Assembly (NCBI GenBank): GCA_036490715.1
Contig: DASXDL010000047.1
Location: 1 to 64,000 of the forward strand
Reading direction: 5' to 3'
Origin: FEN-1191 sp036490715
GTDB lineage: Bacteria; Pseudomonadota; Gammaproteobacteria; Steroidobacterales; Steroidobacteraceae
Length of the DNA: 64,000 bases
Translations under genes and position numbers: made by a program
The notes under the pieces: generated by a model
The model's database searches: none
Seen by the model: only the letters and a program-made list of their open reading frames with translations
What the model was told of the DNA's origin: nothing
In this document: positions 7,754-16,668 of the stretch, in pieces
How positions within the stretch are numbered: the stretch's first letter is position 1
Layout: each line of letters begins with the position of its first letter

Positions 7754-10700
7754 TTAATTTTCGTCCAACGCCAGTAGGCGCGTGTCGCCGCCGACTGCCG
7801 CGGTGTTGTTGCTGATCGACTGCTCGACCAGCAGGCGCTCGAGCGGATAATCGCCCTCGGCGATGACCAGCGCCCGGATCGGACCGTCACCGGCTGCGAG
7901 CTGCTGCGACAGCTCGCGCAGCCAGTGCGGATGCAGAAGCGCCTCGGCGCCATCCACCAGCACGGCGTCGCAGAGCATCGACTGATCGGTCAGAGCAGTT
8001 CGTAACTGGCGCGGTAGCGTCTCGCGCAAGAGCGCTACCAGGGACTCCTGATCTGCGAGCAGACGATTGCCGGTCGCCAGCGCGGCCGCGAGCTGACCAA
8101 GCAACGCGCCGATCGATCTGGCCGTCGCGCGCAGCACGCCGCGTGGACGCAACCGTAGTTCGTTACTCTCACCGACATAAGAGTTCAACGGTATGCGCGC
8201 ATCGAGCAAGGTCACGTCGGCATAGCGCAAGGCCTGGGCTAACAGCCCGTCGCGCTCCTCGACCGATAGCGGCGCGATGCCGTGCGCGCCGCTGCGCAAC
8301 CAGGCGATGAATTCACGCAGCGCGCGCGGTACGCGTTCGCGCTGCCCCACGTGCCAGCGCGGGGCCGGCGCGCTGCGCAACAGCCGCTGCAGATACAGCG
8401 GACCGCCGGCCTTCGGCCCGGTGCCGGACAGTCCCTGCCCGCCAAACGGCTGCACCCCGACCACCGCGCCGATCATGCTGCGATTGACGTAAACGTTCCC
8501 GACCCGGGCACGCGCACTGATCTCGCGTACCGTCTCGTCGATGCGCGTCTCGATTCCGAGCGTCAGGCCGTAACCGGTGGCATTGATCGAATTCAGCAGC
8601 TCGCCCAGATGCTCGCGATCAAACCGCAGTACATGCAGCACCGGTCCGAACACCTCGCGTGACAGCTGATCGACGCGATCGAGCTCGATCAGCGTCGGTG
8701 GCAGAAAAACGCCGCGGTCGCACTCGTCGGCCAGCGCGCTTTGGCAGCGCACGCTGCCCGACAGCGCATCGATGTGCGTCTGGATCTGGTCGCGCGCGGC
8801 CCGATCGATCAGCGGTCCGACGTCGGTGGCCGGATCGGCCGGGTCGCCGATGCGCAGTTCGCGCATCGCGCCTTCGAGCATCGTCAAGGTGGAGTCAGCG
8901 ATTTCGCGCTGCAGGCACAGCACGCGCAGTGCCGAGCAACGCTGGCCGGCCGAATCGAACGCCGAGCGCAGCACGTCCACCACCACCTGCTCGGGCAACG
9001 CGCTCGAGTCCACGATCATCGCGTTCTGCCCGCCGGTCTCGGCGATCAGCGGCACATCGCCCCGTGGCGCGAGCGAGCGTGCGATCGTGCGCGCTGCATC
9101 GGTCGAGCCGGTGAAGACCACGCCCTCGATGCGGCTATCGGCGACCAGGCGGGCCCCTACGCGTTCGCCATCGCCGGGCAGCAATTGCAGCGCCCCAACC
9201 GGAATGCCGGCCTGATGCAGCAAGCTCACCGCCCGCGCGGCGATGGCGCAGGTCTGCTCGGCCGGCTTGGCCAGCACCGCGTTGCCCGCCGCCAATGCCG
9301 CCGCGACCTGGCCGGTGAAGATCGCCAGCGGAAAATTCCATGGACTGATGCAGGCCACGACGCCGAGCGGCTGATGGCTGGCGTGATCGAACTGCGAGCG
9401 AATCTGCGCGGCGTAGTAACGCAGAAAATCCACCGCCTCGCGCACTTCACCGACGGCGTTGGCCATGGTCTTGCCCGCCTCGCGCACGATCAACGCCAGC
9501 AGCCGCGGCAGGTCCTGCTCGTACCCATCGGCGGCACGCTCGAGCAGTGCGGCGCGCTCCTCGATCTCAACCTCCGCCCAGCCCGGCGCCGCGTCGACCG
9601 CGGCAGCGATTGCGGCATCGATGTCGGCATCCGAGACGTCTTCGACCTGCCCGACCAGATCGCCAAGATCGGCCGGATTGCGGATCTCACGACTGTTGCC
9701 GCGGCCTTTGGCCGGCACGGCGATCAGTGCTCGCACCTCGCTCGGCTGCGCACGGCTGCGCTGAATGTCAGCCACCAGTTGCGCGCGAACCGTGCCATCG
9801 GCCAGATCGACGCCGGCGGAGTTGCGCCGCTCGGGCAGGAAAATCTCGCCCGGCAGCGGGATGCGCGGGTGCGCGCCGGCGCCCTGCGCGGCCGCCGCCG
9901 CCACCGGATCGGCCAACAGCTGCTCGAGCGGCGTCGACGTGGAAGCGGCACGATGCACGAACGAGGATGAGGCGCCGTTCTCGATCAACCGGCGCATCAG
10001 ATACGCCAACAGCGTCGCGCGACGTCCTACCGGCGCGTAAATGCGTACCGGGCGGGCGATGTCCGGGGTCGCCAGCAGTTCCTGATAGAGCGCTGCGCCC
10101 ATGCCATACAAACACTGGAATTCGTAGTCGCCGTCGCCCGAAGCAGCAGCAATCTCGCTGATCGCGGCCACGCTGTGGGCGTTGTGCGTGGCAAACTGCG
10201 GCAGCACCGTGTCGCGCGCGCCCAGCAGCCGGCGAGCACACGCCAGATAGGCCACATCGGTATGGCTCTTGCGCGTGTACACCGGGTAGCCAGACTGGCC
10301 TTCGATCTGGGCGAGCTTGATCTCCGCGTCCCAGTAGGCGCCCTTGACCAGCCGCAGCAGCGTCTTTGCGCGGCGCCGAGCCGCCAGCATCAGCAGATAG
10401 TCGAGCAGCGCCGGGGCGCGCTTCTGATAGGCCTGCACCGCCACGCCGAGCCCGCCCCAGTCGGACAGCTCGGATGAGCTCATCAGTGCCTCGATCAGAT
10501 CGAGCGAGGGCTCGAGTCGGTCGGCCTCCTCCGCATCGATCACCAGCGCGATGTCGTAGCGCTGCGCCAGACGCGCCAGCTCCATCAGGCGCGGCAGCAG
10601 CTCGCGCATCACCCGCCCGTGTTGCGTGTAGCCGTAGCGTGGGTGCAGCGCCGACAGTTTGACCGACACGCTGCTGGCGGCGGCCGGACCGTGGCCGCGA

Positions 10701-11374
10701 TACGCCGACCCGACGCACTCGACCGCGTGCCGATAGGCCGACAAATATCGCTGTGCGTCCTGCGCAGTCAGCGCCGCCTCGCCCAGCATGTCGAACGAGT
10801 AACGATAGCGCTGCGCACCCGCGCGCCGCGCGCGCAGCAGCGCCGACTCGATGCTTTGACCGAAGATGAACTGGTCACTGAGCGCGCGGATCGACGCCTG
10901 CATCGCTACGCGCACCATCGGCGTGGCGAGCGAGCGCCAGGAATGCGCCAACGGTCGCAGCACTTGGGCCGGTGATCCGGAAACAATCGCCGTGGCCCAC
11001 TGCAACACTCGGGCGATGACGCCGCGGTGCGCGCCCCAGTCCACGCCAGTGAGCCGATCGTGCAGCAATCGATCGGCGTTGCCGGCATCGGGTACCCGCA
11101 GCAATGCCTCGGCCAGCGACAGCAACGCGGTGCCCGCCGGGCCGTTCAGCGGAAACGCGCGTGTCAGCGCCTCGACGCCGCGTTGGCGCTCGTGACGATG
11201 CATCCCCTGAAGCAGCTGACGCGCGCGCTGATCAACGCGTGCGACGGCGGCAGCATCGAGCGTGGCCGCGGCGATCAGCGGCGGTACGCAGTCACTCTCG
11301 GCCACGCGCCAGTGGCGCTCGATCGCAGCCCGAGCCGCTGCAAGCTGCGGCAGCGCCGCGAGCTCACTCGGCAC
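7754..11374 (-). CDS. putA: bifunctional proline dehydrogenase / delta-1-pyrroline-5-carboxylate dehydrogenase
   Basis: Oxidises proline to glutamate in two steps using FAD and NAD. From the GTG at 11374, which overlaps the tetR stop by 11 bases, the protein is 1206 residues. An in-frame ATG at 11509 would add 45 arginine-rich residues read from inside tetR. The proline dehydrogenase domain shows SFDMLGEAA, SVKLSALHPRY, LVKGAYWDAEIK and YPVYTRKSHTDVAYLAC. The aldehyde dehydrogenase domain shows ISPWNFPLAIFTGQ, NAVLAKPAEQT, FTGSTDAARTI, AETGGQNAMIVDSSA and the catalytic cysteine in SAGQRCSALRV. There is no N-terminal ribbon-helix-helix segment, so autoregulation as in E. coli is unlikely; the upstream TetR protein is the obvious candidate regulator. 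Confidence 0.95.
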   Translation of the reverse strand: MPSELAALPQLAAARAAIERHWRVAESDCVPPLIAAATLDAAAVARVDQRARQLLQGMHRHERQRGVEALTRAFPLNGPAGTALLSLAEALLRVPDAGNADRLLHDRLTGVDWGAHRGVIARVLQWATAIVSGSPAQVLRPLAHSWRSLATPMVRVAMQASIRALSDQFIFGQSIESALLRARRAGAQRYRYSFDMLGEAALTAQDAQRYLSAYRHAVECVGSAYRGHGPAAASSVSVKLSALHPRYGYTQHGRVMRELLPRLMELARLAQRYDIALVIDAEEADRLEPSLDLIEALMSSSELSDWGGLGVAVQAYQKRAPALLDYLLMLAARRRAKTLLRLVKGAYWDAEIKLAQIEGQSGYPVYTRKSHTDVAYLACARRLLGARDTVLPQFATHNAHSVAAISEIAAASGDGDYEFQCLYGMGAALYQELLATPDIARPVRIYAPVGRRATLLAYLMRRLIENGASSSFVHRAASTSTPLEQLLADPVAAAAAQGAGAHPRIPLPGEIFLPERRNSAGVDLADGTVRAQLVADIQRSRAQPSEVRALIAVPAKGRGNSREIRNPADLGDLVGQVEDVSDADIDAAIAAAVDAAPGWAEVEIEERAALLERAADGYEQDLPRLLALIVREAGKTMANAVGEVREAVDFLRYYAAQIRSQFDHASHQPLGVVACISPWNFPLAIFTGQVAAALAAGNAVLAKPAEQTCAIAARAVSLLHQAGIPVGALQLLPGDGERVGARLVADSRIEGVVFTGSTDAARTIARSLAPRGDVPLIAETGGQNAMIVDSSALPEQVVVDVLRSAFDSAGQRCSALRVLCLQREIADSTLTMLEGAMRELRIGDPADPATDVGPLIDRAARDQIQTHIDALSGSVRCQSALADECDRGVFLPPTLIELDRVDQLSREVFGPVLHVLRFDREHLGELLNSINATGYGLTLGIETRIDETVREISARARVGNVYVNRSMIGAVVGVQPFGGQGLSGTGPKAGGPLYLQRLLRSAPAPRWHVGQRERVPRALREFIAWLRSGAHGIAPLSVEERDGLLAQALRYADVTLLDARIPLNSYVGESNELRLRPRGVLRATARSIGALLGQLAAALATGNRLLADQESLVALLRETLPRQLRTALTDQSMLCDAVLVDGAEALLHPHWLRELSQQLAAGDGPIRALVIAEGDYPLERLLVEQSISNNTAAVGGDTRLLALDEN

Positions 11375-12101
11375 GGTGGACGGTCCGAGCGCCGGCACTC
11401 TGCTCCAGCCGCTGCGCGACAGCCTCCAGGCGCTGCAGCGCCGCCTCCGCCGGAAAGGCCTCGGCGGCCCGGCTCGTCGGTAGCAATTGATCGGCCGCCG
11501 GGGCGGCAAGACCGCGGTAGACGAGTTCGGTCATCGCATCGGCAGCGGCATCGGGAGAAAAATCGCCCTCGCCTCGCAGATACACCCAAGTGTGATGCTC
11601 CACCCCACCGTAGATCATGTCGCGCACGATCCGCAGCGGCAGGTCGGCGCGAAATTCACCGCGCTCGACCGCCTGTTGCACGATCTCAAGCGTGCGGCGG
11701 GTGTACTCGCGCGTCAGATCGAACACCGTGGTGCGGCGGTACTCGGGCCACACGCGCAGCTGATTGAAGATCAGCCGGCACATGCCCGGGTCGTTGTGAA
11801 TCACCGTCAGATGACGCCAGATCAGAAACCGCAGGCGCGCACGCGTCCCCTGCAGCACGCGCAGCTGCTGGTCGTAATCGGCCAGAATGCGCTCGTACCA
11901 CTGCTCGACCACCCGGATCAGCAGTTCGCGCTTGCCAGGGAAATAGCGATAGATGGTGCCCTCGACCACCCCGGCGCGGGCCGCAATCTCGGCGGTCAGC
12001 GCCTCACTGTAGCCCTTGTCCCGAAACACCTGTTCCGCGACCTGCATGATCTCGCGCATGCGGCGCTCGCGCGGCAGCCGCGCCCGGCGTTTGGTGCTCA
12101 T
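11364..12101 (-). CDS. TetR/AcrR family transcriptional regulator
   Basis: 245 residues. The N-terminal helix-turn-helix is clear (IMQVAEQVFRDKGYSEALTAEIAARAGVVEGTIYRYFPGKRELL, seen in overlapping parts). The ligand-binding domain includes HHTWVYLRGEGDFSPDAAADAMTEL in parts, similar to fatty-acid or acyl-CoA responsive TetR proteins, though the effector is not known. The gene is transcribed away from isovaleryl-CoA dehydrogenase and runs into putA with an 11-base overlap. It may therefore control both the putA operon and the divergent acyl-CoA dehydrogenase from the 220-base shared promoter region. Confidence 0.88.
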   Translation of the reverse strand: MSTKRRARLPRERRMREIMQVAEQVFRDKGYSEALTAEIAARAGVVEGTIYRYFPGKRELLIRVVEQWYERILADYDQQLRVLQGTRARLRFLIWRHLTVIHNDPGMCRLIFNQLRVWPEYRRTTVFDLTREYTRRTLEIVQQAVERGEFRADLPLRIVRDMIYGGVEHHTWVYLRGEGDFSPDAAADAMTELVYRGLAAPAADQLLPTSRAAEAFPAEAALQRLEAVAQRLEQSAGARTVHRAE

Positions 12102-12112
12102 GCGGCGATTAT

Positions 12113-12133
12113 CTCATAAGTGAGTGCCGCTCA
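12113..12133. promoter_or_regulatory. candidate operator upstream of tetR
   Basis: CTCA, TGAG and CTCA occur at 12113-12116, 12121-12124 and 12130-12133, forming two overlapping inverted pairs (CTCA-4-TGAG and TGAG-5-CTCA) 11-32 bases upstream of the tetR start. Such dyads near the regulator's own start often bind TetR proteins, but the half-sites are short and the assignment is weak. Confidence 0.25.
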
Positions 12134-12321
12134 TCATATTTTGCCGGCGCTCTGAGTATTGGCCCTGGATCGTTAGACCCATTCTGTCGCCCTTTTATGG
12201 CATTCTGCTGCGATGCGACGAGTCAGAACACAGCTGCTGAGACAGCCGGAGACCGTGGCTGCTATACTTACTGAGTCGCATTCATTAGTGTTTGACGCAA
12301 CCGACACCGAGGTCCAAAGCC

Positions 12322-13545
12322 ATGCCCGAGAGTGCCGCGGCAATTCATACCAAGACGCCCGTCGCCAGCGCGTTCGATCTAAGCGCCGAGCAGCGCGAAG
12401 TACTCGACGCCGCCGATCGGTACGGCCGCGAGCAGCTACACGCCCTCGCGCCGCGCATGGACACTGAAGAATGGTGGCCGGCGGAAGCGTTCTCGCGCCT
12501 GGGCGACGACGGCTATCTGGGCATCACCATTCCGCAGGCCTATGGCGGCGCTGGGCTGGACCTGGTGAGCACCGGTCTGGTCGCACAGGCGTTCTCGCGC
12601 TGGAATCACGCCTTTGGCCTGTCTTGGCTGGCGCACGATAATCTGTGCGCCAACAATCTCTATCGTCACGGCAATGAAGCCCAGCGCCGGCGCTACCTGC
12701 CCGGCCTGTGCAGCGGCAAACTGGTGGGGGCGTTGGCCCTGACCGAGCCGGGTGCCGGCTCGGACGCGCTCGGCTCGATGCGCATGACCGCGCGCCGCGA
12801 TGGCGATCACTACGTGCTCAATGGCACCAAGATCTTCATTACCAACGGCCCGGTCGCCGATGTGCTGGTGACCTATGCCAAGACCGCGCCTGACAAGGGT
12901 GCCCACGGCATTACCGCCTTTATCATCGAGAAAGGCTTTGCCGGTTTCAGCGTGGCGCAGAAGCTGACCAAGATGGGCTTTCGCGGCAGCCAGACCGGTG
13001 AACTGGTATTCGACAATTGCCGCGTGCCGATCGAAAACCGCCTCGGCGCCGAGAATTCCGGCGTGGCCGTGGTGATGACCGGACTCGATCTGGAACGCGC
13101 CACGATCGCGCCGATCTGTCTGGGAATCGCCGAGCGCGCGCTGCAGCTATCGATTGATCACGCCAAGACGCGCAAGCAGTTCGGCCGCTCGATCGCCGAA
13201 TTCGAAATGATTCAGGGCAAAATCGCCGACATGTATGTGTGGGTCGAGACCATGCGCTGCTTCGTCTATCGGGTTCTGGCCGCCGTCGACAGCGTCGGCG
13301 CCGAGCGCGGCGGTCGCGGCGAAATTCATGCACTCAGCGCGGCCTCGGTGATGTACGCGGCCGAGACCATGGCCAAGGTGGTCGCCGACGCGCTGCAGAT
13401 CCACGGTGGTATCGGCTACATCTGGGAATCGGAAGTGAATCGCCTCTACCGGGCGATCAAGATGCTCGAAATCGGTGCGGGAACTACCGAGATCCGCAAA
13501 CTCATCATCAGTCGCGAACTGCTGGCAATCGCGCCCGCTCAGTAA
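12322..13545 (+). CDS. liuA: isovaleryl-CoA dehydrogenase
   Basis: 407-residue acyl-CoA dehydrogenase oxidising isovaleryl-CoA to 3-methylcrotonyl-CoA in leucine catabolism, with electrons passing to ETF. FAD/substrate signatures: ALTEPGAGSDALGSMRM, NGTKIFITNGPVADVLV and MGFRGSQTGELVFDNCRVP. The catalytic-base position decides the subfamily: straight-chain enzymes carry Glu in a YEGT motif near residue 376, whereas this protein has EIGAGTTEIRK there and Glu258 in TGLDLER, the location used by isovaleryl-CoA dehydrogenase. The ATG at 12322 is preferred; a TTG at 12292 would add ten residues. Its partner liuB is at the window's left edge. Confidence 0.88.
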   Translation: MPESAAAIHTKTPVASAFDLSAEQREVLDAADRYGREQLHALAPRMDTEEWWPAEAFSRLGDDGYLGITIPQAYGGAGLDLVSTGLVAQAFSRWNHAFGLSWLAHDNLCANNLYRHGNEAQRRRYLPGLCSGKLVGALALTEPGAGSDALGSMRMTARRDGDHYVLNGTKIFITNGPVADVLVTYAKTAPDKGAHGITAFIIEKGFAGFSVAQKLTKMGFRGSQTGELVFDNCRVPIENRLGAENSGVAVVMTGLDLERATIAPICLGIAERALQLSIDHAKTRKQFGRSIAEFEMIQGKIADMYVWVETMRCFVYRVLAAVDSVGAERGGRGEIHALSAASVMYAAETMAKVVADALQIHGGIGYIWESEVNRLYRAIKMLEIGAGTTEIRKLIISRELLAIAPAQ

Positions 13546-13563
13546 TCGCGCCCCAGCGGACCA

Positions 13564-13602
13564 ACGGCCTTCAGCCTTAGGCGCTGAAGACCGTCGCGTT
13601 TT
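13564..13602. terminator. intrinsic terminator between convergent genes
   Basis: ACGGCCTTCAGC (13564-13575) pairs with GCTGAAGACCGT (13583-13594) at 11 of 12 positions around a 7-base loop, and TTTT follows at 13599-13602. It sits between the isovaleryl-CoA dehydrogenase stop (13545) and the convergent KGG stress gene (ends 13617), so it probably serves the plus-strand gene and may act in both directions. Confidence 0.6.
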
Positions 13603-13616
13603 CCCCAAGCTGCGAT

Positions 13617-13907
13617 TTATGCTCCGCTGCTGGGCGTCTCCGGCTGGCGCCGGTTTTTCCCGTGAGCCTCGCCGCCCTTGCGGCCAGCGGCACGCGCGCG
13701 TTCGCGATCGTGCCAGAAGTTGCCGAGATTATTTTCCTTGCCTTGGCTGTGACCGCCTTTCCTGGCGATCTCACGTTGCCGCTGCTCATCCATGGCCGCA
13801 AAACCGCGCCTTGGACTGGCGGGCCGCGATGGCGGATCCGTCGTGGTCGGGACCGCCTGTTTGCTACCGGCTTCGTGATCATGGGGGTCAAAATTATCGT
13901 CCGGCAT
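13617..13907 (-). CDS. KGG-motif stress-induced protein (con-10/YciG-like)
   Basis: 96 residues, very hydrophilic. The C-terminal half carries two KGG motifs, EIARKGGHSQGKENNLGNF and AAGRKGGEAHGK, characteristic of the small con-10/YciG-like general stress proteins. The ATG at 13907 is preceded by GAGGAG seven bases upstream, which decides the start over an ATG further upstream at 13985. The N-terminal 40 residues are proline-rich and not conserved in the family as I know it. Biochemical function is unknown; the family is linked to stationary-phase and desiccation stress. Confidence 0.75.
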   Translation of the reverse strand: MPDDNFDPHDHEAGSKQAVPTTTDPPSRPASPRRGFAAMDEQRQREIARKGGHSQGKENNLGNFWHDRERARAAGRKGGEAHGKNRRQPETPSSGA

Positions 13908-14131
13908 GCTGATTCTCCTCGCGCCTTGCGCGGTCTGTGAAGCATCCTTGCTAATAAGGTCCTCCTGGAGGACAGACACTTGCAATCGCTATGCCACAGT
14001 GGCCGCCAGTTCAATCAGCCTGTTAGCGGCGCACTGAGGCGGGCTCTGAATGATTTGCCGGCATTGTCTGCCAGTAGCGCTGAAGAATTTTCAAAACCGC
14101 TCTAGTCGTGCTGCGGCGCGCGAGTCCGCAT

Positions 14132-14857
14132 TCAGTGCCGGGAAACGATTGGCAGCACATGCGTATCGCCGCTGGCTTGATACAGCGCCTGCAGCGCAGT
14201 GAACTCGCTTTGTTGCGGATTGCCCGCGAGCATGTGATCGCGGATGAGCTTGAGGTGATAGCGCAGGTAGGGCAGCAGCGACGGCGCCGGTGGAGGCTCA
14301 CCATCCTGCTGCTCGAGCAGACTGTCGCCGTAGGCCTGAAAATATTCCGTGTACGCGCTCTGGTACTGCGACAGCGCCTGGCTGAACGCGGCATCGCCCA
14401 GCACCTCGCCACACAGCGCCTCGGTGCACAGAAAGCTGCAGGCCGAATTCAGAAATGCGTTGTGCTCGCGCACCAGGCACTTCACGTAGTCCTGATCGCC
14501 AAACAGTGCGTTGACCAGCAGGCGCCGGGACTGGCCGACCAGATGCCGATGGCGCAGGTAATCGAACGGTGCCTTGCGGTGCAGGGTCAGAAACGCGACC
14601 TTGCGCAATTCGATCGCGCGCCGGGCCGGCGGCGGCGTCACGACGCCGTGCATCAGCTGCTCGTGCAGATGCTGCCAGCGGTACCGCAGTGGCTTGTCGC
14701 GCAGCATGCGCTGCGCCAGCTGCGCTTGAGCTGAGCCCGACTTCTCGGCTGCGCGCACCAGGAACTGCTGCGAGTACTCCATCAGCAGCGCGGTGGTGAA
14801 CCCGGCTTCCACCGTGTGTTGTGATGATGTCCGGCGCACGGGTTCAGGCCTGCTCAT
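14132..14857 (-). CDS. hypothetical protein
   Basis: 241 residues, soluble, mostly helical by composition, no signal peptide or membrane segment. I do not recognise a family. Noticeable parts are a central cysteine pair in NSACSFLCTEALCGEVLG and a C-terminal stretch LLPYLRYHLKLIRDHMLAGNPQQ. The ATG at 14857 is the only reasonable start. It lies 28 bases downstream of the MFS carrier gene on the same strand, so the two may be cotranscribed. Base composition and codon use resemble the surrounding core genes. Confidence 0.55.
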   Translation of the reverse strand: MSRPEPVRRTSSQHTVEAGFTTALLMEYSQQFLVRAAEKSGSAQAQLAQRMLRDKPLRYRWQHLHEQLMHGVVTPPPARRAIELRKVAFLTLHRKAPFDYLRHRHLVGQSRRLLVNALFGDQDYVKCLVREHNAFLNSACSFLCTEALCGEVLGDAAFSQALSQYQSAYTEYFQAYGDSLLEQQDGEPPPAPSLLPYLRYHLKLIRDHMLAGNPQQSEFTALQALYQASGDTHVLPIVSRH

Positions 14858-14885
14858 ACCATCCCACTTTCATAACAGTCTTCAA

Positions 14886-16157
14886 TCAGCTCGCGGCGCC
14901 GAAGCGCACGTCGCGTCGCTCGGGTCCGGCCAGCGCCAATACCAGAAGCGCGACACCAACCGCCCCGACTACCCAGACGAAAGCAAATGAATAATCCAGA
15001 TGTCCCGCGCCGCCATGGCTCTCGGCAATGGTCGTCTGCAGCGTGGCATTGTATGACGCCAGCAGGTTGCCGAGCTGATATACGACCCCGGGGAAGGTCG
15101 CGCGCGCGCCCTCGGGCGACAGCTCATTGAGGTGCACGGGTACCACACCCCAGGCACCCTGAACCATGAACTGCATGACGAATGCCGATGCCGCCAGCGC
15201 CAGCGGCGTGAGCGCATACGCCCAGAACGGCAGCACCACTAACGACAGCGCAGCTGCGATGGCGATCGCCTTACGTCGTCCGATGCGGCTCGACCACATG
15301 CCGAAGACCAGACCGCCGCAGATGGCGCCGATGTTGTAGACAATCGCGATGATCGATTTGGTGCCGGTCGAGAATCCGCGCTGGACCTCGAGAAACGTCG
15401 GATACAGGTCCTGCGTGCCGTGGCTGTAGAAGTTGAAGCAGGTCATCAATGCAATCGCATACAGGGCCAGCAGCCAGTGTCCGGACAGTGCCGTCCGCAG
15501 GCTGCGGCCCACAGGCGCCGATCGGCTCGCCTCCCAGGTGGCTGACTCGGGCACATGGCTACGTATATAGAGCACCAGCAGAGCCGGTGCTGCGCCGACC
15601 ATGAACATGCCGCGCCAGCCGATGTGATCGAATGCCAGCCCGAATACGACTGACGCCAGCAGATAACCACACGGATAACCGACCTGCAGCAATCCTGACA
15701 CCAGGCCGCGCGATCGGATCGGGATGCTTTCGAAGGCGAGCGAGGCACCCACGCCCCATTCGCCTCCCATGGCGATGCCGTACAGTGCGCGTAGGATCAG
15801 AAACGCGCGCAGCGACGGTGCGAAGGCCGACGCCAGTTCCATCGCCGAATACAGCAGCACGCTCGCCATCAAGGCCGGGCGCCGCCCAAAGTGGTCGGCC
15901 ACGCGACCGAACAGGAACGCGCCGATCGGACGCATCGCGAGCGTCAGCAGCAGCGCGTAGGTGACGCTCTTTATATCGGTACCGAAGTCGGACGCGATGC
16001 GCTTAAGAACGAACACCACCAGGAAGAAGTCGAATGCATCGAGCATCCAGCCGAGGAAGCTGGCAACGACAATCTTGCGCTGCGTGCCGGTCCAGATTTC
16101 GTTCGATGACATGGGTGGCCGGATCGTGGTTTTGGCCGGCGATATTGGTACATTCAC
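14886..16157 (-). CDS. MFS transporter, lactate/aromatic acid:H+ symporter-like
   Basis: 423 residues with 12 predicted membrane segments. The first segment SFLGWMLDAFDFFLVVFVLKRIA, with its internal D-x-F-D, and the signature DHFGRRPALMASVLLYS resemble the sialate/lactate (SHS) and aromatic acid (AAHS) symporter groups. RALYGIAMGGEWGVGASLAFESIP is the loop 4 region typical of those groups. The longest frame starts at a GTG (16157); an ATG at 16112 (MSSNEIWTGTQ) is a plausible alternative that loses no membrane helix. Substrate is not determinable. It is divergent from aroQ and possibly cotranscribed with the unknown protein at 14.1 kb. Confidence 0.8.
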   Translation of the reverse strand: MNVPISPAKTTIRPPMSSNEIWTGTQRKIVVASFLGWMLDAFDFFLVVFVLKRIASDFGTDIKSVTYALLLTLAMRPIGAFLFGRVADHFGRRPALMASVLLYSAMELASAFAPSLRAFLILRALYGIAMGGEWGVGASLAFESIPIRSRGLVSGLLQVGYPCGYLLASVVFGLAFDHIGWRGMFMVGAAPALLVLYIRSHVPESATWEASRSAPVGRSLRTALSGHWLLALYAIALMTCFNFYSHGTQDLYPTFLEVQRGFSTGTKSIIAIVYNIGAICGGLVFGMWSSRIGRRKAIAIAAALSLVVLPFWAYALTPLALAASAFVMQFMVQGAWGVVPVHLNELSPEGARATFPGVVYQLGNLLASYNATLQTTIAESHGGAGHLDYSFAFVWVVGAVGVALLVLALAGPERRDVRFGAAS

Positions 16158-16233
16158 CCCGCTGCGTCTAGCGCACGGCCGGATGTGCTAAGCTCCCGCC
16201 CCATCTTGCGGGCGCGCCATCAATGATAAATCG

Positions 16234-16668
16234 ATGAAGGGCCGCATTTATCTTCTGAACGGGCCCAATCTGAATCTGCTGGGCGAGCGCGAACCGACGC
16301 TCTACGGACATCACACCCTGGCCGATATCGAGGCCCGCTGTCGCAGCGTGACCGATCGGCACGGACTGGAACTGGTCGCGCGTCAGACCAATGCCGAGCA
16401 TGAGATGGTCGAGTGGTTGCAGGAAGCACGACGCTCCTCCGGCATCGTGATGAACCCGGCGGCGTTTTGCTACCACTCGGTGGCGGTGCTCGATGCGCTG
16501 AAAATCTGCGAGTGCCCGATCGTCGAAGTGCACATCAGCAATATCTATCGACGCGAGGACTGGCGCCGCGAGTCGATCCTGGCGGCGGCCACCACCGGCG
16601 TCATCACGGGACTGGGTATCGACGGCTACCGTCTGGCGATGGAATACCTGGTGCAGCTGATCGCCTAG
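16234..16668 (+). CDS. aroQ: type II 3-dehydroquinate dehydratase
   Basis: 144 residues, the normal size for the dodecameric type II enzyme that converts 3-dehydroquinate to 3-dehydroshikimate in the shikimate pathway or quinate catabolism. The N-terminal signature LLNGPNLNLLGEREPTLYG supplies N12, R19 and the catalytic Y24. The C-terminal VEVHISNIYRRE carries the catalytic histidine. The substrate loop is NPAAFCYHSVAVLDAL rather than the more usual AYTHTSVA form, so side-chain details differ from the textbook enzyme. The stop TAG is interleaved with that of the convergent ackA within one CTAG. Confidence 0.88.
   Translation: MKGRIYLLNGPNLNLLGEREPTLYGHHTLADIEARCRSVTDRHGLELVARQTNAEHEMVEWLQEARRSSGIVMNPAAFCYHSVAVLDALKICECPIVEVHISNIYRREDWRRESILAAATTGVITGLGIDGYRLAMEYLVQLIA

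Noticed and set aside
8741..9970. 409-codon open frame antisense to putA
   Set aside because: No family resemblance, and it lies entirely within the aldehyde dehydrogenase domain coding region of putA.
12260..12295. ACTGAG...TTAGT imperfect palindrome upstream of isovaleryl-CoA dehydrogenase as a TetR operator
   Set aside because: Only four of ten position pairs match; no better than chance.
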